Assembly: GCF_000280905.1 (NCBI RefSeq)
Contig: NZ_ALAP01000053.1
Coordinates: forward strand, 1-46,845
Source of the DNA: Streptomyces sp. AA1529
GTDB taxonomy: Bacteria; Actinomycetota; Actinomycetes; Streptomycetales; Streptomycetaceae
Length of the DNA: 46,845 nucleotides
Reading direction: 5' to 3'
Shown here: one piece after another, positions 25,104 through 33,333 of the stretch
Layout of the letters: each line of letters starts with the position of its first letter
Numbering within the stretch: position 1 is the first letter of the stretch
Translations under genes and position numbers: made by a program
Notes under the pieces: model-generated
What the model saw: the letters and a program-made list of their open reading frames with translations, nothing else
The model's database searches: none
What the model was told of the DNA's origin: nothing

Positions 25104-25538
25104 GGTGTGCGCCCTTTCGTGTGCTCCCCGGATCCCCGGATCCCCGGTGCGGGCCGCCGGGAAGGGGCCCGCACCGGACAAGAGGCGGCAGGACGCGGTT
25201 TCTTACACGGGTTCGCGGAAGTTTTTCGCCGGGCACCCCGCGCGGGTGACCTCCAGGTGGTCTCCAGGTGGCCGCCGGGGGCGCTCCGGCCGACCCACCG
25301 GGTGCGATTCCGCCTGGTCGGGGCGCGGGCGACGGGGTGTCGGCGAGGTGCCGGCGGGTCCCTCGAAGGCGGGCCACCCGGCGACTGCTTCCGCCCCGCG
25401 CGGTCTTCTTCGTTACTGTCCTCCTTACCGTCCTTCCCGGACGGTGAGGAGGAGCCCGCCGCGCCGCGAGCGGCGGGCCGTGCGGCCGCACCACCGCGGC
25501 CCGGTCGAATGCTTCGTGCGTGAGGGGAGTTGGGGGCT
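25104..25538. other. 435-bp divergent intergenic region with a strong hairpin
   Basis: This region separates ssgG and the first RDD gene. It has a short direct repeat (TCTCCAGGTGG near 25250-25270) and a 13-bp-stem hairpin at 25421-25451 roughly 90 nt before the RDD start. I see no gene. Confidence 0.5.
25421..25451. promoter_or_regulatory. 13-bp hairpin in the leader of the first RDD gene
   Basis: CTCCTTACCGTCC (25421-25433) pairs with GGACGGTGAGGAG (25439-25451), with one G-U wobble and a TTCCC loop. Being upstream of the gene rather than downstream, it could be an attenuator, an mRNA stabiliser or a terminator for an unseen transcript. Confidence 0.4.
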
Positions 25539-27297
25539 GTGGGACCCTCCGGTACTCATGGTGAGGTGCCCCGTGCTGGGTACTATCCGGATCCGTCCAT
25601 CCCCGGATACATCCGCTACTGGAACGGCTCGTCCTGGGTGCCCGGGACCAGCCGCCCCGAGCCACGTGAGGGTGAACCCATGCCCGCGCCGCCGCCCGTG
25701 GCGTCCTCGCCCGCGGCGGCTCCCGCCCCGCCCGCCACCGGCGGCCAGGAGGGCCCCGCGGGCCCGCCGAGCCCCCGCCGTTCGACGGCGGACGAGACCG
25801 GGCCGGTCTTCCTGGACGAGGGCGGCGACGGTGGTGGGCCCGGTCCGCAGCGGCCGGCCCCGGGCCCGGAGCCCGCGGCGTCCGGCGCATCGCCCGGACC
25901 GGCCCCGGCCCGGCCGCAGTCCGGCCCGGGACAGTCCGGTCCGCCGCAGGGCGGCTTCGGACCGCCCGCTGCCGACCCCCGGGGCGACTGGGGCGCTGAC
26001 GCGCGCGCGGCGGAGCGCACCGAACGCGAACCGGGCCCCGCACCCGAGGCTCCGCAGCCGGGCGGCCGGGAGAAGACGGTCGGCCTGCGCCGCTCCGAGG
26101 TGCTCCGTACCGGTGACCGGACCCCGCAGGCCGGGGCGCCCGCCCGCCCGGCACCGGACGCCGCCGGTCCCGGCGGCCCGTCGGCGGAGAGCGGGGCACC
26201 CGGCGCCGTTCCGGTGCCGACGGCCGTGAACCCGCCCGAGCAGTCCGCCCCCGCCGCGGCGTCCGCACCGCCGGGCGGTGCGGCGGCGATCCCGGCACAG
26301 AGCCAGCCGCAGAGCCAGCCGCAGAGCCGGGCACAGAGCCCGGCACAGAGCCGGGCACCGGAGAACGGCCGCCCCTCTCCGGGCGGATACGCGCCGGACC
26401 GGGGCGAGTCGGATCCGTCCGGTACCGGCGGCACTCCCGCGCCCGTCCCGGGCCGGACGTCCGGGCCCGGCCGACCGGCCCCCGCGCAGGGGGGCCGCCG
26501 GGGCCGTGGCGGAGCGGCCCGGGCAGCAGACGGCGCTCGGCGCGGGCCCGGTGGCGCTCCCCGCGCAGCAGGGACCTCCCGCCGGGCTCGCTCCGGTGCC
26601 CGGGCCGGGGCAGGACCCGGCCGGGCTCCCGCCCGCCCAGCAGTCGGGTGGGCTCCCGGAGCCGGCGGCGCCCTCCTGGTCGCAGCCGACGGGGGCGCCC
26701 GCCCAGCCGCAGTCCGCGGGGCAGGACGCCGTCACCCCGTGGCGGCCGCCCGCCGACGACCCGTTCGCGCGGGTCGCACAGCAGGAGGCGCGGCCCGGGG
26801 CGCTGGGCATGCGACTCGGTGCGCGTCTGGTCGATCTCGTGCTGACGCTCGGGGTGGCCGCCGGGGCCGCGTTCCCGTTCGTGGACCGGACGATCGACCA
26901 CATCGACGCCAAGGTGGAGGCCGTGGAGCGGGCGGGCGTCACCCAGCGGGTGTGGCTCGTCGACGGCACGACGGGCGGCTATCTGGCGCTGGTCCTGGGG
27001 GTCGTGCTGGTCTTCGGACTGGTCTACGAGGTGCTGCCGACCGCCCGGTGGGGCCGCACGCTGGGCAAGAAGCTGTTCGGGCTCTCGGTGGTGAACATCG
27101 AGGGCTACGGAAAGCCCTCGTTCGGCAAGGCCGTGCTGCGCTGGCTGGTGCACGGTGTGCTCGGGCTGCTGGTGGTGGGCGTGGTCAACGCCGCGTGGTG
27201 CCTCTTCGACCGGCCCTGGCGGCAGTGCTGGCACGACAAGGCGGCCGGTACGTTCGTCGCCAAGGGGCGCGCGGGCGGCGGCGAGCTGCGGCTGTGA
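25539..27297 (+). pseudogene. DUF2510/RDD-domain membrane protein gene with a frameshift
   Basis: The GTG at 25539 lies nine bases after GAGGGGAG (a TTG at 25530 is also in frame). The N-terminus is a DUF2510 module ('GYYPDPSIPGYIRYWNGSSW'), then about 350 residues of Pro/Gly/Ala-rich linker, and finally an RDD domain ('LGMRLGARLVDLVLTLGVAAG', in part, and 'GRTLGKKLFGLSVVN') with three or four membrane helices ending at 27297. The N-terminal and C-terminal parts are in different frames. Removing one G from the six at 26489-26494 joins them into one product of about 585 residues. Whether this is a real mutation or a sequence error is open. A second RDD gene follows. Confidence 0.8.
26298..26357. 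repeat. five-unit 12-bp tandem repeat inside the RDD linker
   Basis: Units of CAGAGCCRGSCR type (two CAGAGCCAGCCG, then CAGAGCCGGGCA, CAGAGCCCGGCA, CAGAGCCGGGCA) encode repeated QSQP/QSRA/QSPA tetrapeptides. Twelve-base steps keep the frame, so copy number could vary without breaking the gene. Confidence 0.75.
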
Positions 27298-27393
27298 CCG
27301 CGGGTGCCGCCGGTGCGGCGCGTGCCGGTGCGGGGACCCGCCCGGCACGGCGCCCGCCGAGCCGCGGCACCCACTGAGGTAGCGGCCGCCGTG

Positions 27394-27431
27394 AGGTGCG
27401 TTCGCCTCGGGGACGGGAGGCGAACGCACCT
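27394..27431. terminator. 15-bp perfect hairpin terminator between the RDD genes
   Basis: AGGTGCGTTCGCCTC (27394-27408) pairs exactly with 27417-27431 around an eight-base loop, about 97 nt after the first RDD gene and 63 nt before the second. It suggests the two RDD genes are separate transcription units. Confidence 0.75.
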
Positions 27432-27493
27432 GCCCGTCCCCCGAACAGCCCGCCCCGGATGCGGAGGGCTCCCGCAGGCGGTGCACTCGGGCC

Positions 27494-28237
27494 ATGAGTA
27501 CGGACCAGCCGGAGAACGATCCGTTCCGGAAGCCGCAGGAGCCGGGGCAGGAGCCGCAGCGCCCCGCCACGGGCGGGCAGCCGCCGGGGCAGGAACCGCC
27601 CGGCGCCGGGGCTCCGCCGCCGGGCGGACCGGGTACGCCGTACGGCAATCCGCCGCCGCCGCCCGCCGGCGGCGGCCCCGGAGAGAGCTACGGCGGTGGT
27701 TACGGCGGTGGCCCGGGCGGCCCCGGCGGGCCGGGCAGCGGTGGCGGAAGCCCCTACGACAACCCCTACGGGGGACCGGCGGGCGCCGCGGACCCGCTGG
27801 CGGGGATGGCGCCGCTGGCGTCGCGGGGCAAGCGCCTGGTGGCCCGGATCATCGACGCGCTGCTGGTCGCCATCCCGGTCGGCATCATCGCGGGCGTGGT
27901 CGAGGGCGGCTATTCGACCGACACCGGAATCGACTACTGGCCGCAGCTCAGCTACACCCTCGTCTACTTCCTCTACGAGGGGCTGATGCTGACGAACTCG
28001 GGGCAGACGGTCGGCAAGAAGCTGATGCGCGTCCGGGTCGCGATGCTGCAGAACGGTGCCGTACCGGCGGGTGGTCCGGGCTGGCTGCGGGCGGCCGTCT
28101 ACCAGATCCCTCCGCTGGTGCCCTGCGTGGGTTCGCTGTTCTGGCTGGTGAACGTGCTCTTCTGCACCTGGGACAAGCCCTATCAGCAGTGCCTGCACGA
28201 CAAGGCGGCCCGCACGGTGGTGGTCGCGGCGGACTGA
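27494..28237 (+). CDS. RDD family membrane protein
   Basis: The 247-residue protein has a Pro/Gly/Tyr-rich cytoplasmic N-terminus (about 1-105) and an RDD domain: 'SRGKRLVARIIDALLVAIPV' (with the Arg-Asp pair), a second helix 'YTLVYFLYEGLML', 'GQTVGKKLMRVRVAML', and a last helix near 'VPCVGSLFWLVNVLF' before 'CLHDKAARTVV'. RDD proteins are multi-pass membrane proteins of poorly known function, some linked to ion (Na+/H+) transport. It is a paralogue of the preceding frameshifted gene. The ATG at 27494 has no strong ribosome site. Confidence 0.88.
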   Translation: MSTDQPENDPFRKPQEPGQEPQRPATGGQPPGQEPPGAGAPPPGGPGTPYGNPPPPPAGGGPGESYGGGYGGGPGGPGGPGSGGGSPYDNPYGGPAGAADPLAGMAPLASRGKRLVARIIDALLVAIPVGIIAGVVEGGYSTDTGIDYWPQLSYTLVYFLYEGLMLTNSGQTVGKKLMRVRVAMLQNGAVPAGGPGWLRAAVYQIPPLVPCVGSLFWLVNVLFCTWDKPYQQCLHDKAARTVVVAAD

Positions 28238-28343
28238 CGGTTCCGCCTCCCCGGCGCGCTCCGCGGTCCGGACCGGGGCCGGTGCGCGCCGGGAGCCCCC
28301 CGGCGCGGCGGCCGGGGAGCCCGGGAGGGGGCGGCGGGCACGG

Positions 28344-28676
28344 TCAGTTGCGGGCCCCCAGGCCCGCTGTCGCGGCCGGGGCCGGGGCCGGGGCCGGGGC
28401 GGCGGCCGTCCGCGTGGCGGGAGCGGGCTCGGGCCGGGCTGCCGGTGCGCGGGAGCCGACGGCGGCGGGGACGCGGGCAACGGTCCGGCGCCGCCGCAGC
28501 GTTGGTCCGGCGGTGGGGACGGCCAGGGCCACCAGCAGGCCGAGTGCGAGGGACACGAGAGCGATCACGGCGATCCAGGCGCCCGAACGCGTCTCGAAGA
28601 GCAGCAGCATGGCGAGCGTGGCGCAGCTGACGGTGGCCGAGCCGTAGACGAGTTGGGCGGGGTGCGGACGCGGCAT
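28344..28676 (-). CDS. small two-helix membrane protein of unknown function
   Basis: The 110-residue product has two membrane helices back to back ('LVYGSATVSCATLAMLLLF' and 'AWIAVIALVSLALGLLVAL') followed by an Arg-rich turn ('TLRRRRTVARVP') and an Ala/Pro tail. The positive-inside rule places the tail in the cytoplasm. The ATG at 28676 has GAGGA ten bases upstream. It is divergent from the hypothetical gene at 29384 across a 0.7-kb low-GC region. I do not recognise the family. Confidence 0.7.
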   Translation of the reverse strand: MPRPHPAQLVYGSATVSCATLAMLLLFETRSGAWIAVIALVSLALGLLVALAVPTAGPTLRRRRTVARVPAAVGSRAPAARPEPAPATRTAAAPAPAPAPAATAGLGARN

Positions 28677-29383
28677 GGCGGATCCGTCCTCGGGGGAGTG
28701 GGCACGGTCTGAACGGGTGAACAGGTCGGTGTGCGCGACGGGTTGCCTCGGTACAAACGGGGCGCCATCGAACGACTCTACGGTCCGGCATGCCCCTGCG
28801 GAAAGCGCGGCAAGCGTGAGCTGACCCACGCCGTAGTTGCATGGGGGGCGCACCGGCGCACAACACTCCGGTTGTCCCAACTGGCGGACGGCGGAGGGGT
28901 CTTGCGAGGGTCGCACGCCGCCCGTGGCGGGCGCGGGCGGCGGAGGGCGGACCGGTGCGCGGCGCATGCTCCCGCACCAGTGTTCGCACCCGCTATCTGA
29001 TGGGGAGTTGGGGATTCCGTTTAGCTGGACGTTCCGGCCGGTTCCCCGCATTGCCAGCGGTTGGGCCAATGGCGACGTCGAAAGTAGTAGCCCTTTCAAT
29101 CAGCTACGACAAAACACGTAAAATGGTGCAAAGCGGTCAACAAGATGGCACAGTTACGGACGGTCAGGGGGGTCTGAAGATCCACAAACGGGTGGTCGGG
29201 TACAGGTGATCGACGGCCGTGCAACCCAGGTATGAATTTGTTTGCATCGTTGCAGGTCAAAACATGATCATCCGTTACCCCCTGGCGATCGGCGCTCGAT
29301 CGCGTTTAGATGCATGGTGGGGATGCCTCACGGCGGCCCCGTATCGACCGACCCGAACGAGTCTCACGGGGGAGATGGTGATC
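28677..29383. other. 707-bp intergenic region with a low-GC core
   Basis: The interval between two divergent genes contains a stretch (about 28990-29330) much richer in A and T than anything else in the window. A -10-like TAAAAT lies at 29119-29124 with a weak TTCAAT 18 bp upstream. No tRNA, known riboswitch or convincing small ORF was recognised. A long 5' leader or a small RNA is the most natural reading. Confidence 0.5.
29119..29124 (+). promoter_or_regulatory. possible -10 element (TAAAAT) for the 29384 gene or a small RNA
   Basis: TAAAAT at 29119 with TTCAAT at 29095-29100 gives an 18-bp spacer. If used, it leaves about 250 nt of untranslated leader before the ATG at 29384. Confidence 0.3.
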
Positions 29384-29878
29384 ATGTCAGGAGGCGGATT
29401 CGTCAGGCTTCCGGACGGCAGCGTGATCGTCGCGCTGACGCTTCCGGTGCCGCGCGAGCCGCACACTGCCGCCGCCGGTGCCGCCGCCCCGGGCGCGCGG
29501 AGCGGCAGCGGAGGCGGAGCCCGTCGCTCCGCCGCCGCTCCCGCCCCGGGACGCCCCGGGCTGCTGCCGGCCTCGCGGCGCTGGTCGGCGTTCGCGGACG
29601 AACCGCACACGGTGCGTGAGGCCGCGGCGCGCAGACCCAGCGAGGAGCAGCGCGTCCGGGTGTTGGTGCACGCCGGCAACCGTGCCCGCGCGCTGACCCG
29701 GCTGCGGAACCTCGGCCTGCGCGCGATCTATCTGCGCGGCAACGCGGAACCGCCCACCGCGGACGAGGTCACGGCCGTGCTGCACCACCCCGAGGGGCTG
29801 GTCTGGCGGGCCGTCCCGGACGACGACCGCAACTCCTGGCGCCCCATCGCGGCCCTGCTGCGCGTCACCCCGGCCTGA
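29384..29878 (+). CDS. hypothetical protein
   Basis: From the ATG at 29384, nine bases after GGGGGAG, the product is 164 residues (an ATG three codons earlier is too close to that ribosome site). The N-terminus 'MSGGGFVRLPDGSVIVALTL' is followed by an Ala/Gly/Pro-rich linker and a more ordered C-terminal half: 'EEQRVRVLVHAGNRARALTR', 'LGLRAIYLRGNAEPPTADEV', 'HHPEGLVWRAVPDD'. Alternation of hydrophobic and charged residues there suggests an alpha/beta fold. No signal peptide or membrane helix. I do not recognise the family. A hairpin terminator follows. Confidence 0.7.
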   Translation: MSGGGFVRLPDGSVIVALTLPVPREPHTAAAGAAAPGARSGSGGGARRSAAAPAPGRPGLLPASRRWSAFADEPHTVREAAARRPSEEQRVRVLVHAGNRARALTRLRNLGLRAIYLRGNAEPPTADEVTAVLHHPEGLVWRAVPDDDRNSWRPIAALLRVTPA

Positions 29879-29903
29879 CCGCGTCCCTCGACGGCGGACC
29901 CCT

Positions 29904-29932
29904 GCCTCCGGCTCCTTCGCGGGGCCGGAGGC
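29904..29932. terminator. hairpin terminator between convergent genes
   Basis: GCCTCCGGC (29904-29912) pairs with GCCGGAGGC (29924-29932) around an 11-base loop, 26 nt after the stop of the hypothetical gene. Imperfect repeats of AGCGGCTCCAGCCGG follow at about 30000-30040 before the pncA stop. Confidence 0.6.
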
Positions 29933-30037
29933 AGCCGTGCGAGGGCGGGCTCCCCGAACCGGAGGCGGCCGCGCGGCCGTGGGCGGGAGAAGCGGCGCGG
30001 GCGGCTCCAGCCGGAGCGGCTCCAGCCGGGAGCGGCT

Positions 30038-30631
30038 CTAGGCGGGAGCGACCACGGGCTTGCCGGTCAGCTCCACGCCCTCCTCGCGCAGCTCCTCCAG
30101 CGCCCGCTGGACGGTCTCCTCGGCGACGCCCGCGGTCAGGTCGAGCAGCACCTGGGTGCGGAACCCCTCGCGGGCCGCGTCCAGCGCCGTCTCGCGTACG
30201 CAGTGGTCGGTGGCGATGCCGACGACGTCGACCTCGGTCACCTGCCGCCGGCGCAGCCAGTCCGCCAGCCCGACGCCGTTCTCGTCGGCCCCCTCGAAAC
30301 CGCTGTAGGCGGCGGTGTGGGCGCCCTTGTCGAAGACCGCCTCGATGGCGCCGGAGGCGACGGCCGGCGTGAAGTTCGGGTGGAAGCCCACGCCCTCGGT
30401 GCCCGCCACGCAGTGCGGCGGCCAGGAGTGCCGGTAGTCCGGGTCGGCGGAGAAGTGGTCGCCGGGGTCGATGTGCGCGTCCCGGGTCGCGACGACATGG
30501 CGGTAGCCGGCCGAGGCGTTGCCGACCAGGTCGGTGATGGCGGCCGCGACGTCGGCGCCGCCCGCGACGGCGAGGCTGCCGCCTTCGCAGAAGTCGTTCT
30601 GGACGTCCACGACGATCAGTGCCCGGTGCAT
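30038..30631 (-). CDS. pncA: nicotinamidase
   Basis: This enzyme hydrolyses nicotinamide to nicotinic acid and ammonia for NAD salvage. The 197-residue protein shows the catalytic triad Asp9 ('VVDVQNDF'), Lys102 ('FDKGAH') and Cys144 ('ATDHCVRET'), and metal ligands Asp51, His53, His59 and His73 in the pattern of mycobacterial PncA. The ATG at 30631 follows GAAAGGTG. It lies 175 nt downstream of pncB on the same strand, and the two enzymes catalyse consecutive steps, so they probably form one unit. Confidence 0.95.
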   Translation of the reverse strand: MHRALIVVDVQNDFCEGGSLAVAGGADVAAAITDLVGNASAGYRHVVATRDAHIDPGDHFSADPDYRHSWPPHCVAGTEGVGFHPNFTPAVASGAIEAVFDKGAHTAAYSGFEGADENGVGLADWLRRRQVTEVDVVGIATDHCVRETALDAAREGFRTQVLLDLTAGVAEETVQRALEELREEGVELTGKPVVAPA

Positions 30632-30806
30632 GGTGCACACCTTTCGGCTGGTGGGTCGGCTGGCAGAGGCGAGCCGGGGAGCGGCGGGCCGCCGCGTCCT
30701 CGGCGGACGTGCGCGGGAGCCGCCGCCCGTCACCTCCGAGACTAGACACTCGCGGGGCCCGGCGGCAGTGTGCGGACGCCGCCGCAGCAGCGCGCCGTAC
30801 CGGGGG

Positions 30807-32186
30807 TCACACGTGCTCGACGGGGAGTACCGGCTCGCCCCGGGAGAGCTGGGTCGCGGACATCGGCAGCCGGGCACGGGCCGCGCGGTGGCGGTCGCGG
30901 GCGGCGTCCAGGGGCTCGCGGCCGACGACTGTGCCCCGGTCGACCAGCTTCACCTGGAGCAGGTGCTCGGCCAGCTCGGGTGGCACCTCGCCGGTGCCCA
31001 CGATCTCCGCCGTGGCGACCCCGTCCGCGTCCACCGGCCGGGCCGCCCACTTGGCGCCGCCGATGGAGGTCTTGCCGCCGGTCGACCGCTTGGCCACCGG
31101 GCGGAGCGGCGCCCCGGGGGTGTCGGAGTCGGCCCGGGCCACCAGTTTGTAGACCATCGAGCAGGTCGGGTGGCCGCTGCCGGTGACCAGCTGGGTGCCC
31201 ACGCCGTAGGCGTCCACCGGGGCCGCGGCCAGCGAGGCGATGGCGTACTCGTCCAGGTCGCTGGTGACCACGATCCGGGTCCGGTCCGCGCCCAGCTCGT
31301 CGAGCTGCTGGCGTACCCGGTGGGCCACCAGCAGCAGGTCCCCGGAGTCGATCCGGACGGCGCCCAGCTCCGGGCCGGCGACCTCGACCGCGGTGCGCAC
31401 CGCCTCGGCCACGTCGTAGGTGTCCACCAGCAGGGTCGTACCGCTGCCCAGGGAGTCGACCTGCGCGGTGAAGGCGTCCCGCTCGGTGTCGTGCAGCAGC
31501 GTGAAGGCGTGGGCGCTGGTGCCGACGGTGGGGATGCGGTAGCGGAAGCCCGCGGCCAGGTCGGAGGTGGTGTCGAAGCCTCCGACGTAGGCCGCCCGGG
31601 CGGCGGCCACGGCGCCGAGTTCGTGGGTGCGGCGGGCGCCCATCTCGATCAGCGGGCGGTCGGCCGCGGCCACCGCCATCCGGGAGGCCGCGGCCGCGAC
31701 GGCGGAGTCGTGGTTGAGGATGGAGAGGATCACCGTCTCCAGCAGCACGCACTCGGCGAACGTGCCCTCCACCCGCAGGATCGGGGAGCCGGGGAAGTAG
31801 ACCTCGCCCTCCGGGTAGCCCAGGATGTCGCCGCCGAAGCGGTAGTCGGCCAGCCGTTCGAGGGTCGGCTCGTCCACCACCCGGGTCTCGCGCAGGAAGT
31901 CGAGCAGCCGGCTGTCGAAGCGGAAGTTCTCCACCGCGTCCAGCACCCGTCCGGTGCCCGCGACGACACCGTAGCGGCGGCCCTCGGGCAGCCGGCGGGT
32001 GAAGACCTCGAAGGCGGAGCGGCGTTCGGCCGTCCCGGCGCGCAGCGCGGCCTGCAGCATGGTCAGCTCGTACTGGTCGGTGAAGAGCGCGGTGGACGGT
32101 ACCTCCACCGGCAGCCCCGTCTCCATCCGCCGGGCGTGTTCCTGCCGGGGGTCGTGCGGGGGCTGCCCCCCTGGGGAATCCAGCAC
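30807..32186 (-). CDS. pncB: nicotinate phosphoribosyltransferase
   Basis: PncB joins nicotinate to PRPP, giving nicotinate mononucleotide, the second step of NAD salvage after PncA. The hallmark 'TALFTDQYELTMLQAALRAG' starts near residue 32, and 'VFTRRLPEGRRYGVVAG', 'GSSA'-like 'VGTSAHAF' and 'VRIDSGDLLLV' follow. The GTG at 32186 has GAGGTGAGG upstream and yields 459 residues; an ATG at 32126 would give the more usual compact N-terminus but lacks a good ribosome site. The gene is divergent from clpS and a 21-bp near-palindrome sits over its predicted promoter. The pncB-clpS divergence also occurs in mycobacteria. Confidence 0.94.
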   Translation of the reverse strand: MLDSPGGQPPHDPRQEHARRMETGLPVEVPSTALFTDQYELTMLQAALRAGTAERRSAFEVFTRRLPEGRRYGVVAGTGRVLDAVENFRFDSRLLDFLRETRVVDEPTLERLADYRFGGDILGYPEGEVYFPGSPILRVEGTFAECVLLETVILSILNHDSAVAAAASRMAVAAADRPLIEMGARRTHELGAVAAARAAYVGGFDTTSDLAAGFRYRIPTVGTSAHAFTLLHDTERDAFTAQVDSLGSGTTLLVDTYDVAEAVRTAVEVAGPELGAVRIDSGDLLLVAHRVRQQLDELGADRTRIVVTSDLDEYAIASLAAAPVDAYGVGTQLVTGSGHPTCSMVYKLVARADSDTPGAPLRPVAKRSTGGKTSIGGAKWAARPVDADGVATAEIVGTGEVPPELAEHLLQVKLVDRGTVVGREPLDAARDRHRAARARLPMSATQLSRGEPVLPVEHV

Positions 32187-32235
32187 TGCTGCCTCACCTC
32201 GTGTGTTCGGGCCGGTCGCTGCGAGCGTACCCCGG

Positions 32236-32256
32236 ATCTCGTCATCTTGACGATAT
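32236..32256. promoter_or_regulatory. 21-bp near-palindrome: candidate NAD-regulator operator of pncB
   Basis: ATCTCGTCA-TCT-TGACGATAT is a 9-3-9 palindrome with a single mismatch, 50 bp upstream of the pncB start. On the minus strand TCGTCA followed by 18 bp and TACGCT makes a plausible pncB promoter, with the palindrome over the -35. The 21-bp size matches known NrtR-type NAD operators, but that assignment is inference. Confidence 0.5.
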
Positions 32257-32305
32257 ACGGGGCTCGGGGGAGCTGTTTGGGCGCCCCCGGGTGCCGAGTG
32301 GCAGC

Positions 32306-32617
32306 ATGGGACCCGTGAGTGTCGCCCCCACGGAGATCGAGCGCCCGGAGACCACCGAGGAACCCGTAGAGGTTCCCGAGCCGGATGTGCCCTGGGTGAC
32401 CGTCGTGCACAACGATCCGGTCAACCTCATGAGCTACGTGACGTACGTGTTCCAGGCGTACTTCGGCTATTCGAAGGAGAAGGCGAAGAAACTGATGCTC
32501 GACGTGCACCACAAGGGGCGCGCCATCGTCTCCAGCGGGACCCGCGAGGAGATGGAGCGCGACGTGCAGGCCATGCACGGCTACGGCCTGTGGGCCACGC
32601 TCACCCAGGACCGCTGA
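32306..32617 (+). CDS. clpS: ATP-dependent Clp protease adaptor ClpS
   Basis: ClpS delivers N-degron substrates to ClpAP/ClpCP. The 103-residue protein has an acidic flexible N-terminus and the ClpS core: 'PWVTVVHNDPVNLMSYVTYV', 'FGYSKEKAKKLMLDVHHKGR' and 'EMERDVQAMHGYGLWATL'. Residues Asn-Asp of 'HNDP' and the 'VTYV'/'MLDVHHKG' elements form the N-degron pocket. GTG at 32315 ('MSVAPTE') is an alternative start. The stop overlaps the next ATG (TGATG), so DUF2017 is translationally coupled. Confidence 0.95.
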   Translation: MGPVSVAPTEIERPETTEEPVEVPEPDVPWVTVVHNDPVNLMSYVTYVFQAYFGYSKEKAKKLMLDVHHKGRAIVSSGTREEMERDVQAMHGYGLWATLTQDR

Positions 32618-33333
32618 TGGCCGGACACTTCGAGCCGACCGGGGACGGCGGCGCCGCCATCGCGCTGGACGAGGTGGAGATCTCGATCCTGCGCAGCCTC
32701 GCGGTGCAGCTCCTGGAGCTGATCGGTCCGGGCAGCGAACCCGCCGACCCGCCGCAGCCCCCGCAGGACGCCGGATCCTCCGGCCCGGCGGGCGGCACGA
32801 GCATGGAGGAGGAGCTGGCGGGCATCGAGGCGGTCTCCTGGCCGCCGTTCTCCGAGGGGCCCAGCGAACCGCCCGCCGACCCCGTGCTGGCCCGGCTCTT
32901 CCCCGACGCCTACGGCCCCGGGCCGGACGCCGCGCCCGCCGAGGACCTGGCGCCCGGCAGCGACGAGGCCGCGCGGGCCAAGCAGGACCGGGCCGCCTCC
33001 GCGGAGTTCCGCCGCTACACCGAGAACGACCTGCGGGCCCACAAGCGGGAGGCCGGGCTCGCGATGGTGCGGGCGCTGGACGGACTGACGCCGGGGGAGC
33101 GGGGTGCCGTGCTCACCCTGACCCCGGAGCAGTCCCAGCAGTGGCTGGGCGCGCTCAACGACCTGCGGCTGGCCATCGGCACCCGGCTGGAGGTGAGCGA
33201 CGACAGTGACGACGAGCTCTACCGGCTGCCCGACACCGACGAGCGCAAGCCCATGGTGATGGCCTACCTGTGGCTGGGCGGTCTGCAGGAGACCCTGGTG
33301 GAGACGCTGCTGCCGGGCACCGGCGCCGACTGA
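32617..33333 (+). CDS. DUF2017 family protein
   Basis: The 238-residue cytoplasmic protein begins at the ATG overlapping the clpS stop. It matches the actinobacterial DUF2017 pattern: 'ALDEVEISILRSLAVQLLEL' at the start, a Pro/Gly-rich acidic stretch (about 45-75), 'RRYTENDLRAHKREAGLAMV' and a C-terminal 'YLWLGGLQETLVETLL'. Its mycobacterial counterpart Rv1332 also follows clpS. Function is unknown; conserved coupling with ClpS suggests a role in Clp proteolysis or in regulating it. Confidence 0.85.
   Translation: MAGHFEPTGDGGAAIALDEVEISILRSLAVQLLELIGPGSEPADPPQPPQDAGSSGPAGGTSMEEELAGIEAVSWPPFSEGPSEPPADPVLARLFPDAYGPGPDAAPAEDLAPGSDEAARAKQDRAASAEFRRYTENDLRAHKREAGLAMVRALDGLTPGERGAVLTLTPEQSQQWLGALNDLRLAIGTRLEVSDDSDDELYRLPDTDERKPMVMAYLWLGGLQETLVETLLPGTGAD

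Noticed and set aside
29219..29383. Upstream extension of the hypothetical gene at 29384
   Set aside because: The extra 55 codons lie in the low-GC region without codon bias and lack a ribosome site, whereas GGGGGAG precedes the ATG at 29384.
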